Source: Topomyia yanbarensis (taxonomy: Eukaryota; Arthropoda; Insecta; Diptera; Culicidae). From it: 64,000 bases of DNA. A model generated the notes under the pieces. It saw only the letters and a list, made by a program, of their open reading frames with translations, had not been told where the DNA came from and made no database searches. The stretch lies in assembly GCF_030247195.1 (NCBI RefSeq), contig NC_080671.1:36120343-36184342 (forward strand), in the 5' to 3' direction. Of this stretch, positions 10,868-21,578 are shown in pieces. Positions within the stretch are counted from its first letter, which is position 1; every line of letters starts with the position of its first letter. The position numbers were made by a program, and so were the translations under genes.

Positions 10868-11298
10868 TATTCTATTCTATTCTATTCTAACCCTTACACA
10901 GCCAGTATTGAAAAGCATCCTGGAAAACACTGCAGTTATTCTGTAGTGTTTTTCTTGTCAATATTAATATTTAAAGCATATTTTCATATGTCGCAAATAT
11001 TAAAACGGCCAGACCTACTGTGCAGAGTTGGGTTTGAAGATGTTTCAAAAATAGACAGCAATAAAATTATTCATTTAATGAATAATTTAATTAACGAATT
11101 GTTTTGAATCTTAAAGGAAGAAGAAACGAGGACAACCGTACCGGCCGTTTCAGTTTGAAGGAGATATGTATAATGAATCGTTGGGAGTGACTTTGCTAAG
11201 AAGGTTAATGTCGCTCCTTTGGTCCTTTGGGATGGGACAGAGGTATTTACACCTTGCCCTGGCTAATAAGCCTAGGTTATAGCGTCTTTACTCGCTCT
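10868..11298 (-). mobile_element. 5'-truncated retroposon with (TAGAA)n tail and 24-bp target duplication
   Basis: A 24-bp exact direct repeat (GAAAAATGAACGTATTTA...) occupies 10844-10867 and 11299-11322. The left edge is (TATTC)n, which on the minus strand is a 3' (GAATA)n tail, so the element lies in minus orientation with its 5' end at 11298. The 431-bp interior has no long frame and looks like a non-LTR 3' UTR or a SINE. Family unknown. Confidence 0.6.
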
Positions 11299-11324
11299 GA
11301 AAAATGAACGTATTTACCCTACAC

Positions 11325-12110
11325 ATGAATCTTTTTTACAGTTCTGGTTTGTATTGCAAAATTATGACTGTTTTTAAATTCTTAGCCATTCAATCCATTC
11401 CACAACTAACTTCTTAAATCCTAAAAATCGCTTCGCAATCATATTTGACACGCCTACCTTTCCGAGGCCCCTGGTCCAAGCCCGGTGTGCCCTGGCGTAA
11501 ACACGGCACTGCACCATAGTCGTCATCCCAAAACATCAGCTCCGCGCACCATCAGCCGAAGCGCATCGCCGGCAGACCAGGTCATGTTGACGGTTCGGAA
11601 AGATGCTCCGGGTCCATCAGCCAACGTCATTTGTGCGGATCTCGCCACCACTAGAAGCGAAGCGCCCGTCCATCCATCCGTTCGTTCGTCGCTCAGTCGT
11701 GATGCTTTCTTGCCACTTTGAGTGGAGGCAAAAAGCAGAGCATATTTGCTTGGCACGATACGGGACCGGGTTGCCAGGTGTGCCGCTTTGGTGTAAAGGG
11801 TACATGTGGAAGACAGATGGTATAGAAGATAAAGGGCGCGAGGTAGAAGATAGAGGTCAGGAGACAGCAGAAGCTATTACAACTTTGGAAGAATAATTCC
11901 GCTTTAATTCCACTATATTATCAAGAATTGAAATTAACTTTAAAAATTATACTTTCATTGTAGTGGACACATACAATTGCATTTCAAAATACAGATACGT
12001 ATTTCACCTATGACTTGTAGTCTTCGGCAGTGAGTAGTGAAGTAAGAGTGCAGATTTTAGGATTCGCCGCTGTATTTTATAATGTAGTCGAATGAAAATT
12101 TCACAAGTTG
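11325..12110. other. Spacer with a GC-richer patch
   Basis: 11455-11790 is clearly richer in GC and CpG than its surroundings. Overlapping frames of 62-97 codons are open on both strands, but none resembles a known domain or has good splice sites. It could hold regulatory sequence of a neighbouring gene; this is not shown. Confidence 0.3.
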
Positions 12111-12139
12111 TAATTATTCATTCCAAAAAGTCACACAAA

Positions 12140-12470
12140 ACAGTTTTAGATTACAAAAGATAAAAGATATAAGACGAGAAACACAAGACAGATAACAGCA
12201 AATAGAAGACAAATAATACAGAAAATGGTAGACCAGAGACAAAAGACAGATATCAGAAGACAGAATGCAGAAAATAGAAGACAGAACATAGCAAACAGAA
12301 GACAGAACAAAATGAAGTGAGAAATGAGAAGAGAGAAAGATAGAAGAGAGAAGCAAACAGAAGACAGAACAAAATGAAGTGAGAAATTAGAAGAGAGAAA
12401 GATAGAAGAGAGAAGGCAACAGAGAGAAGATAGAAACCAAAAGTCAGAAAACTGAATATAGAAGAAGTTT
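12140..12470. repeat. Purine-rich AGAAGACAGA repeat with a 62-bp tandem duplication
   Basis: The plus strand is almost wholly A and G with recurring AGAAGACAGAA. 12291-12352 and 12353-12414 are direct copies with one or two changes (GCAAACAGAAGACAGAAC start). The minus strand is open in two frames because pyrimidine runs lack stops. Not a gene. Confidence 0.8.
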
Positions 12471-12479
12471 CTTTTCAAT

Positions 12480-14040
12480 GCTTCTATGGACTACGCAAAT
12501 TATGAACTGTCCAAAATAAACAAGAAAAGCAGTATTGTTTGTGACATTAAAAAGTGTATTTTGAACAGAGGAACAGTTTTAACAGTTGTTTATTCATAAA
12601 TTTATGCCTCAAATCAGATTATGTTTCGATTTGTAATTCTGCCGAAACTGGCATCCCGCCCCGCTGGAGACAATCCTATGATATCAACGCCTTTGGTTTT
12701 TCACTCGAGCGATTGCTCAGTGCACAGACGAAAGAACAAAATAAATAGCAGCAATGATTGAATATTGGTTTTCTTCTTATCATTATTCGTCTTTCGCTGC
12801 ATCTCGTTCCATACGAACGATGTTGGTTAGCCTTTTTACTGTTGTTATATCTCTTGGTTTTTCATTTGCTCGGTATTCTTCTTTAACATTTCCACCCCGC
12901 CCATCCTCATTGAATTGGCGTACCAGGGCCGAGATCCTCGGCAACAGGGAGATAATTCAAAAATACCTTCTCACCTCCCAACCCCGGGCTGGAGCCGATG
13001 TAAAAGCTTTACATTTTACGAAAATATTACACACCAAAGCTGTAGACGTATAAAGGTATAAAGTACTCAATTTATTTGTAATATAATTATTTATACCCTT
13101 TGCTCGATGCTTTTTGTTCTTTAATTTCCATTCTTCGGCCATTCCAACAAAGGAACCCACAAACGAAGGTTGAGAGAAGCCTTCCGAAGTTTGGCCTGTT
13201 TTCACCTTGGCCTTCTCGCGAGTCGCAATATACACCCAGAAACTAGTTTACGATTCCGAATTGTGGCAGCGGAAAACGGTGGCATTGCTGAAGAGTTTGA
13301 GTGTGTAGAACAACTAGATTTAAGGCAAACTTCAACTTTTATGACCTTGAACTTTGGAATTTGTAGGATAAATACATTTTTAGCGCATCAATTGTCCTTT
13401 CGAACAGGAAGAGGTGTTTTCTCCACTGGTGCTGGTAGCTACTCTTTTATGCGATGTAAATTTCAGTGCCATTCCGGATGTATAAGAGTTGGTTCATTTG
13501 AACTCCATCACACAAGTTTTTTTTCATTGAGAGGGATTTTTCCCCAAAGATTCCCAGAAAATTAAGAATCTATCATTTTATTTTATTTTTTTCGGTTACA
13601 AGTGCTTGAACGAATGAAGGAATCATTGTTAGTTCAGTTGGATGTGATCCTTTAAATGCAAGATCAAAGTTCATAGGGTAAACGAGAACTTATTCATCTA
13701 ATTAGACACGATGTCACACTATTTCGCTGATAACCATTGGCGGCTCCAGGGCGGTCCTATTCAACCAGAAGGTGTTCTAGTAGATAATAGCATTTTCCGC
13801 TCTGTAATTTTTCGTGATTTCTGAATCTTGGCTAGTGTCCTAGAAATTATTTACACGCTATTAAACTTGTCGTTTTTTTCGAGTGTTGTTCTACTGGAGC
13901 TGTAGAGCTAGGTTCTCGGAAGGGCTCCCTGTCAGAATCACATACTACAATTTGCAGACGAGACAGGCAATGTCGCCCACTAAAACACTGCTTTAGACCA
14001 ATTGTAGCGGGCCGTGATTCTGAATGTGATATTCATTGTA
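12480..14040. other. Spacer, no gene supported
   Basis: Open frames of 92-131 codons occur around 12754-13565, the longest at 13170-13565 (+), but I recognise nothing in them and see no consistent splice sites. No repeat ends were found. Confidence 0.3.
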
Positions 14041-15560
14041 CGGTTCAGGTATGTGCGGACGTAGGGATTCGCGATCGCGTGTATCATCGCGAAGAGCTCG
14101 AGCATTTGTACGTTAACGTGTTCGATCGCGTGTGCGTTTGTATGTCGTGTGTGCTAACGTGTATGTAACTTTGCGTGTATAAATGTATTTTATAACCGTG
14201 TGCCTTTCGCATATTCGCGTGTGTTCTTCGATAATCGCACGCGGACCGTAAATCTAATACTTTATTTTTGGTGTACGGCTAAGATGCTAAAAGAGAGTGA
14301 GATCTTCCATATCACTAGAGTTCCCGGTGATGTCGCTATGGAACGTGTTGTCTAGTGGATATGAGCTTTATTTTTTGATTGGTCCTACCGAATGTATGGA
14401 CCTAAGTTATTAGAACAGAGAGTAATGGTTTCCGGACGTGACCGATTCATGAGCGCGCGAAAACGGACGTTTGTAGGTTCGCGTTTGAGACAGCGTTTGA
14501 AACTTCATATGTGCTAAAACGTTTTCCTTATTACCGGGGTGTTATTAAGTTTACGCGATCGCAAACGTAGGTGTGCGTTGTTAATCGCGAAGGGCTTAAG
14601 CGTTCATGTGTTAACGCGTTTGTCACGTGTGCTCGCGTTCATGTGACTTCGCGGATGGCTTTTGTAACCGTGTGACCATTCCTATATACGCGTGCGTTCT
14701 TGGATGGTCACGCGGACCTTCATTCTGATAGTTAGTTTTCGGTGTACAATTCACATTCTGACAGGGAGTAAGTTAGCCCATATCACTAGAGTGCTCGGTC
14801 ATGTCGTGGTGTCCAGTGGATATGAGAGCTTTCTTTTTTTAATTGGTCCAATTGAAGGCAAGGACCTAGTCTGCTGATATCAAGGATAGAAACATCCGGA
14901 AGTGACCGATTCATGATCGTGCGACCGCGGCAGTTTTTAAGTTCACGCTTGAGACTGCGTTTGAAAATTTATAGGAGCTGAGACATTCATTTCATCACCG
15001 GGATGTTATCATGGTTACGAGATCGCGGGTGTAGGTGCCGTTGATGGTCGCGAAGGGCTCAAGCATTTGTATATTAACGTGACTTCGCGCGTATAATTTC
15101 GATTTTATAATGATGTAGTGTGTATTCTTGTTTGATCACGATCGCGCGCGAACCGTGAGTCTGATGCTTAATTTTTAGTGTATGGTACAGATGGTAGAAG
15201 AGAGTCCGTTTCATCATATCACTAGAGTTCCAGGTCATGTCACCGTGGAACGTGTTGTTTAGTGAATATGAGCGTCACTTTTTTGATTGGTTTAACTGAA
15301 GACATTAGTCCAGACTGCTAGGACCGATGTAAGACTTCCCAACGTGACCGTTTTATAATCGCGCGAGTGATGGGTTAATGTTTGAGACCGCGTTTGGAAG
15401 TTTAAAGATGCTACGTTTACTTAACTACCGGGGTTTTTTTCATGTAGGCGAAATCGCGGGCGTAAGTATGTGTGGATTATTGCAATTGCATGGTCGCGTT
15501 TGTGGCCAGGTTTGTGTTATCGCGAAGGCCCCGAGCGTTTGTACCTATATGAGTATAGAC
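14040..15560. repeat. Satellite-like tandem array, about 3.3 units of 440-490 bp
   Basis: Three landmark words recur in the same order: CATATCACTAGAG at about 14309, 14779 and 15216; GTGACCGATTCATGA-like at about 14438, 14902 and 15344; and TCGCGAAGGGC-like at about 14086, 14583, 15048 and 15516. Units are diverged (about 70-80% by eye) and unusually rich in CGATCG, CGCG and TCGCGA. No open frame runs through the unit. Confidence 0.75.
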
Positions 15561-16850
15561 AGCGTATAGTAAAGATATACTAATAAAAGGAATCATAACA
15601 TGCCGAATAAAGAAAAAAGATGTAAAGAGCTTGATTAGAAGTGTATAAATTGACCGATACTATTTTGGTATACATCAAAAATAGAACAGCAAATGTACAA
15701 AAGAAACAGACTAGCGAAGTAGAATAGAAAAACACATGTAACATGCAATCAAACTCGTCTAAATGCAGCAAATGTTGTATATTTACCATTAACAACAATT
15801 GCATGCTGTTAGACTTTCATCATGCTATGCTGGCCGGGAATGGATGATTCACGTGCGGCGGTAAATTCATTGTACGCTAATTTATCCAATCCGACTTTCC
15901 CGAATGAATAGAACCAACTGCACAAATTGATCGCCAGAAGAATTAGCAACTATTCTATCATGTACGCCAGTTCTGTATCCATACCCTGATCCAACTGTCA
16001 CAAATACTCAGACGAGCACATACATAGATAGACATACGACTAACACAATAGTACACTAGTACAAAAAACTGCTATTATTACAAAGCTACAACTAATAGGT
16101 TTCAATTTATGTATTTATTAAATTAATTCAATTATTAAATTATTTTAATAAGTATATGCACGATGACGAATTCGACCGATAAATGGACACACTATGACTC
16201 CCACTGTGAGCCCCGTCCATGAATACCGCCATCAAATTGTGGAACAATATTTGCAAACACGGCACACAGCAAAAGTCAATGCACGTCAACCCGCCAGTCG
16301 GCCACATCACCGAGCACAGATCAGTGGTTGAGCGTTTGTATGCGCAGGTGCAGAGTATGAAGAAACATATAACATAAAAAAGGTGCATAAGCCCTGTCGG
16401 TTTCCTCTATGCACCACTATCGAGGCGTAATGCAATAACCATCTTAAAGCAGTTGTTCTTTAGCGCTGATGCACGCAATATGCCTGATGATGTTTGCAAT
16501 ACCGTCAAACCTCTCAACCTTAGGGAGGGGCTATTAAGCTTGTTTGATTTTAATACTTTAATTAAAACGAAAGCAATTTTTTGGTTGAGCCCAAATTTGG
16601 AAACAATAAAAAAGGGAGTTTTGGCAATCAACAAGCAACATAACGTTTCTGCTTCATACGTTTTCGAGCTCTCGGTCGAACTACAAAAATCTCGGTCGAC
16701 AAAAAATAGTGCAAATCCACGTCCAAGGTTATCTTGCTAGTTCGGTTCGGTCCTCAGTCTTTTGTTCGCGTGTGAGGATTAAACAATAGCCAGCTGTATA
16801 AGCTGGATCGGTTCGTCGTTGGACACCAGTTTAAAGATTAGTGGTTTTTA
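15560..16850. other. Spacer, no gene supported
   Basis: Frames of 63-95 codons are present but unrecognised. From about 16735 the sequence may already be 5' leader of the I-type element that follows. Confidence 0.3.
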
Positions 16851-16859
16851 TCATTCACG

Positions 16860-17769
16860 TACGTTGACGTTTTCGATGGTTCCCTCTCCGGATGGGCAAT
16901 TGGAGGTTGAATCCGGTTCAACTCCTTAGGCTCCCCCCGGCCCAAATGCTACCCAAAACTCTCAACTGCTCCATTTGTGGCCTTCTTTCGGCCCAAGACT
17001 AAATCGCTGAATCTTCTTCAGATTTCTAAAGACCTGACAGAACGGTTCTCGGCTGTGACCGAAATTTCGAAGGTCCGCTCGGACAAGATAAGGGTGTTGC
17101 TGAATACTAGCCAACTCAAAGCAGGAAAACGATATTGCTTGCTGTGAGCACCTTACGCCGGATTATAACGTGTATATTCCAGCTGTAAAGGTACAGTCTG
17201 AAGGCGTCGTCACCGATGAGAGTTTGATGTGCAAGGATCTGCTGCAGTACGGGGTTGGCCGTTTTAGAGACCGCTTACTTCAGTCGGTGAAAATACTTGA
17301 GTGCATTCGTTTGCATTCAGTATTAGTCGCGGAGGATGGTAAGAAAACATACCCCCAATCAAACTTATTATAAGTTATAGAAAGCGGAGGAACATCTCAT
17401 CTCCTAAAGTTTCTTGTAAAGGCCAGAATGTCCCTTTACGGGGCTCCGAAAGTGACACCTATTGGAAGAGTTGCAACCAAACCGAAGCAAGTAGCTCCTG
17501 GTCTCGGAGGATTCAGCTCAGAGAAGGAGTTCCCAGCACATCCAGGAACATCAAAAATCCCAAGTGTTCCTTTGTTTCAGTTCGAGAATAATCACTGCAC
17601 TGGAATTATCAAACTCTCTGACATAGTGGACCGGTTAATAAAAACTTTCGATATTACTGATCCAATTGAAAGTCTTATGTTAGCTTTTCTCCCTACAGTG
17701 AGAACATTTTTGAAGCAGTTGACTGCTAAATGGCCCCTCCTCTCAGCGATTGCATCCTTCGATGGCTAA
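16860..17769 (+). pseudogene. ORF1 of an I-type non-LTR retrotransposon, broken
   Basis: The pieces align with the ORF1 encoded at 55899-54595 (-): RPKTKSLNLLQISKDLTERF near 16990, YIPAVKVQSEGVVTDESL near 17175, GVGRFRD near 17250, and an intact C-terminus from 17428 to the stop at 17767-17769. A stop near 16927, a frameshift near 17135 and a deletion that removes all three CCHC zinc knuckles (junction near 17370-17400) break it. ORF1 proteins of this clade bind the element RNA; this one cannot be full length. Confidence 0.75.
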
Positions 17770-18999
17770 CTCATCGAACGAGGTCACGGATTTGATCACT
17801 GTTCTACAGTGGGATTGCAGAAGTATCATCCCGAAAATCGATTCCTTCAAAATTTTAATAAATAATTTGAGTTGCGATGCATTTGCATTATGTGAAACTT
17901 GGTTAACTTCCGACATAGATCTCAACTTCCACGACTTTAATATTATTCGCCTGGATCGAGACACCCCCTATGGAGGAGTGCTTTTGGGGATCAAAAAGTG
18001 CTATTCCTTCTACAGAATTAACCATCCCTCGATAACAGGTATTGAATACCTCGATAACAGGTATTGAAGTTGTCGTTGAAACCAAAGGCAAAAGCCGGTC
18101 TTCCTTAATTCACGATCTTTGCGATAACTTCAATATGACAATTTTAAACAGGAGTGAAATGACACGGATTCCTGTTCCCCCACCGCGCCCTTGCGCCTAA
18201 GACTTGTCCCTTTGCTCAACATCGCTGCGGTTAAATTGCACGTGGAAGGTAATCCCTGATCCCCACGGTAGCGACCATCTACCGATCGCAATCTCAATCA
18301 TTAACGGTTCAAGACCATTGGCAACAATCAATATTTCGTATGACCTCATACGAAATATCGATTAGAAGAACTATGCTGCCGCGATATCCGACAACATTGA
18401 ATCTACTCAAGAACTTCCTCCAGAGGAAGAGTACAGCTTTTTGGCTGGCTTGGTTTTCGACAGCGCGAATCAAGCTCAGACTAAGCCAGTACCCGGCGCG
18501 AACATACAAAAACGTTCTCTTAATCCGTGGTGGGACAAAGAGTGCTCAGACGTGTACGTGGAGAAGACCGCCGCATATAAGACCTTCCGGGATGACGAAT
18601 TACCCGCTAGCTATCGACAGCACGCCACGTTAGAAACGCGAATGGAGACTTTGATGAAAGCCAAGAAACGTAGTTACTGGCGCCGGTTCGTTGACGGACT
18701 AACAAAAGAAACATCGATGAGCACACTTTGGGGCACGGCCAGGCGTTTACGAAACAGTGTTAATGAGAGCGCGGAATATTCAAACCGTCCCAGCACAGAA
18801 GTTCTACCACTCCGCGTCCCCTCACGATAACGCGAACGAAACACCTTTGTGGATGGTGGAGTTCTCACTTGCTCTCTTATCATGTAACAATAAAGCTCCA
18901 GGGCCTGACAGAATCAAATTCAACTTGTTGAAGAATCCGCCAGACTCTGCAAAGAGACGCTTGTTGAACTTATTTAATAAGTTTCTTGAGGGTAACATT
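17750..18999 (+). pseudogene. ORF2 of the same I-type element, 3'-truncated
   Basis: ORF2 begins at 17750, overlapping ORF1 by 20 bases. It encodes the N-terminal endonuclease (VLQWDCRSIIPK, LCETWLTS, PHGSDHLPI) and the linker up to the start of the RT (PWWDKECSD, SYWRRFVDGL, APGPDRIKFNLL). An internal deletion near 18060-18080 removes a large part of the endonuclease, a stop falls near 18200, and a frameshift lies near 18340. The match stops at about 18999, before the RT catalytic boxes, where a DNA-transposon relic starts. Confidence 0.75.
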
Positions 19000-20335
19000 G
19001 CCGGAAAAGAGTTTGAGATCTGCTGTAATAGGAACAGAAATGATAACATATGTTACGAATTTTTATAATAGTGACGATGTAAGCCGCATCTGTGCAGAGA
19101 AACGGGATTATTTAATATCTAACAATGAAGAAAGCAAAATTTACGTACAGAGAAGGTTAGTTTTGTATAACTTGCAGGAGGCATATTCTATCTTCAAAAA
19201 TACTTATACTGATATTTCAATAGGATTCGCCATGTTCGCTAGTAACCGTCCAAAACACTGCCTTTTGGCAGGGACAAGTGGCACGCATACCGTATGCGTA
19301 TTTATATATCATCAAAACATTAAACTTATTTTAAAAACATTACAAAGCAGCAAATCACTTCCACACGGTGTTAACTCCTATCATGATTTGTTTCTAAAAA
19401 TAATTTGTGAAGATTCGAGTAAACAATGTTGGTTGCAATCAGTGTTACCACAAGTACAGATTTGTCTACAAAAGTACAGATTTTTCGAATTTTATTGGCA
19501 CAGATTACAGAATATTGTGAAATAGTACAGAATGATATAGATTTCTGGAGCTCATATTGTAATGCCATATTTTTGTTTGACATTTCTAATAGTAAATAAT
19601 AAAATAATATCGAGAAAGTGTGTACACAATATAAGAAAAAATGCAGTACCTATGCTTAGCTGGCATAAACGAAAAAAGACATTAAGCAGAGGGAATCGAC
19701 GCAGAAGATGGAAAACAAAGAAACCAGTTGCAATATTGGCATGGAATTCCTTAATTATTAATGTCGGAAGAATAAAACTAGTTTGGAAAGGATAATGTAT
19801 TAAATGGGCAAATTAACCACACATTATTATACAACTAGTTAAAGGAATGTATTAACATTTATGGGTGCAGATTTTTGTACAGAATTCCTCCAAAAATAGT
19901 ACGGATAGAAAAGATTTTTTACTCCAGGTATAGAATTAAATGTGGCAACATTGGTTGCAATGCTGCGGAAACTGCCCAGGAACGCAAATTTTAGCGACAG
20001 AACTAATGAGTATTCTTAGTAACGAACATATTGAATCATTAAAATTCAAACAATGGCGTCAAGTAAAAAGATGCATTATGGGCACACAAGAATTTATTGA
20101 ATTTTTTTTTTTTAAATGTTGAATATATTGCCCGTAACTTTATAGCTGAGTAACAAGAAAACTACTTAAAACACGTCAAAAGCAATTTGAAAGCTACATA
20201 ATGCATCATTATCTGTGATTTTTCGGAGAATTATTCTTTCGTTGTGCAGGATGCATTTCAAGGCTTTCATTGGGTAAACGCTCAATGTACTATTCACTCT
20301 TGTGCTATCTATTGTAAAGACGAAGAATCGGACGA
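19000..20335 (+). pseudogene. Transposase relic of a DNA transposon (family uncertain, possibly Sola-like)
   Basis: Segment 1 (19000-19439) encodes VTNFYNSDDVSRICAEKRDY, IGFAMFASNRPK and AGTSGTHTVCVFIYHQNIKL. A hAT MITE at 19440-19953 interrupts it; beyond the MITE the same frame resumes as CCGNCPGTQILATEL and FKQW, to a stop near 20120. After further damage, DFSENYSFVVQDAFQGFHW and NAQCTIH appear at 20215-20290. Blocks of this type (CxxCPG, FKQW, DFSENYxFVVQD, GTHxVCVxxxHQNxKL) recur in large uncharacterised animal transposon proteins, where the Asp of DFSENY is a plausible catalytic residue. My recollection of the family is not firm; a database search would settle it. Confidence 0.6.
19440..19953. 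mobile_element. hAT-type MITE with 8-bp target duplication
   Basis: The ends are CAGTGTTACCACA (19440) and TGTGGCAACATTG (ending 19953), inverted with two mismatches. GTTGCAAT is duplicated exactly at 19432-19439 and 19954-19961, the 8-bp size expected of hAT elements. Removing the MITE and one duplicate restores an uninterrupted transposase reading frame, independent support for both boundaries. TACAGATTT / AAAATCT-type subterminal words repeat inside. No transposase of its own. Confidence 0.85.
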
Positions 20336-20507
20336 TTTGAAGTTTACTCCTTTTATTCCTACGCTGCCAACAGCCCGATATTTGTATTGATCCGTATCTT
20401 CTACGATTTTACCGACATCTTCGACTTCGTCATAAGTTCTGCACAGTTTCGAAACCGTTTGTCGCCACTTAAGGTTAATTAGGTACAGTTTAGTTATAGT
20501 TCATTAA

Positions 20508-20606
20508 GAGCCGATTTCTTCACCCTCGCTTAACTTTTAAACCAGGTTCACCAGTACGTTTAAGCCTGGTTTAAGCGTTACGCGAGGGTGAAGAAATCGG
20601 TTCTAA
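20508..20606. mobile_element. Short foldback MITE
   Basis: GAGCCGATTTCTTCACCCTCGC and its inverse (GCGAGGGTGAAGAAATCGGTTC) form the outer stem, and TAAACCAGG / CCTGGTTTA the inner stem. The 99-bp unit is nearly all base-paired. There is no coding content. Confidence 0.75.
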
Positions 20607-21578
20607 GACTCAGTGCCAGTTGGGCTTAAATCATTTAAATACAAATACAAATCTCAATAGGGCGCATGGGGAGAGAGTGCGTATCCCTCCTTGCAACCAC
20701 CAATGAGTGGTTCTTAGCGGACAGTACAATTGCAGAGCTAGTGTTACGATTTTGAAAATGTTTGAACAAATTATGCAGAGTTCAATGATGCCGTCAAAGC
20801 AGGGAATGTGGCTGCAAAAGACTGCATCTAATTGTTACTCATTTTCAGCGGAACATATCAGCGACTAATTTTATATATAACTTGTTATTAGTGCTTAGTT
20901 GCAAGCAATAGTAGAACGGTCATTCAGAATCATCACAATCGAAAATATTTCAGAGCGAAAAGAAAACAAAGCCCGCAGCGCGGGCACCCGGCCGGTTCTT
21001 ACTTTTTATAGCCGCTAGCCTGCCCGCAATCGATTCCCGCCAGGCTTCCGTGGGACCGACATCACCTACCCGCCCAATGCACTCTCATCCGTGATGAGCT
21101 CTGTTTCTTCTTCTTCTACGTCGTTGTAGTTAAAAAATACCATCCAAAAACAATTCTGTCCCGGGAACTGAGACGCTGGAATTACCGGGGATGCACGGTA
21201 CTAAATTGCATCTTTCAGCAGAAAAAAAAATCTTCAGCAGCAGCAGCAGTAAATGCTCATCCGAATCGGAGGTTGCTCAATGGGAGAAAGGAAGCGAAAA
21301 CAAAGGACTCGCTGCTATGCTCAAGAGAACTTGTGCAAGACGTCGCGGTCGAATAGTAGGTATAGGAGGAGAAGAAACTTGAAACTTCGATCTGGCAGTG
21401 AATAATCAAGAAAATTTCTGCCCGAGATTGTAATTTGAATGTGAGTCCAGGCACTGTTTTTTCGTTGTAGCCGAGCCGTCGTCGGGTTAGGGCCCTATTC
21501 GATGGCGTGCAGCCGGGGCGGGCATTGCAAATTTGATTTCTACTTGAATTGACTTGGTGGTGAATTTCTATTATTAAT
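20607..21578. other. Spacer, no gene supported
   Basis: 20940-21500 is richer in GC, with a CAG run near 21237-21250. No recognised coding frame or repeat end. It may be single-copy DNA. Confidence 0.3.

Noticed and set aside
12114..12478. Long Leu/Ser/Phe-rich minus-strand frames
   Set aside because: They come from the pyrimidine strand of a purine-rich tandem repeat that happens to lack stops.
13170..13565. 131-codon plus-strand frame
   Set aside because: No recognisable domain and no codon or splice support; left as unassigned.
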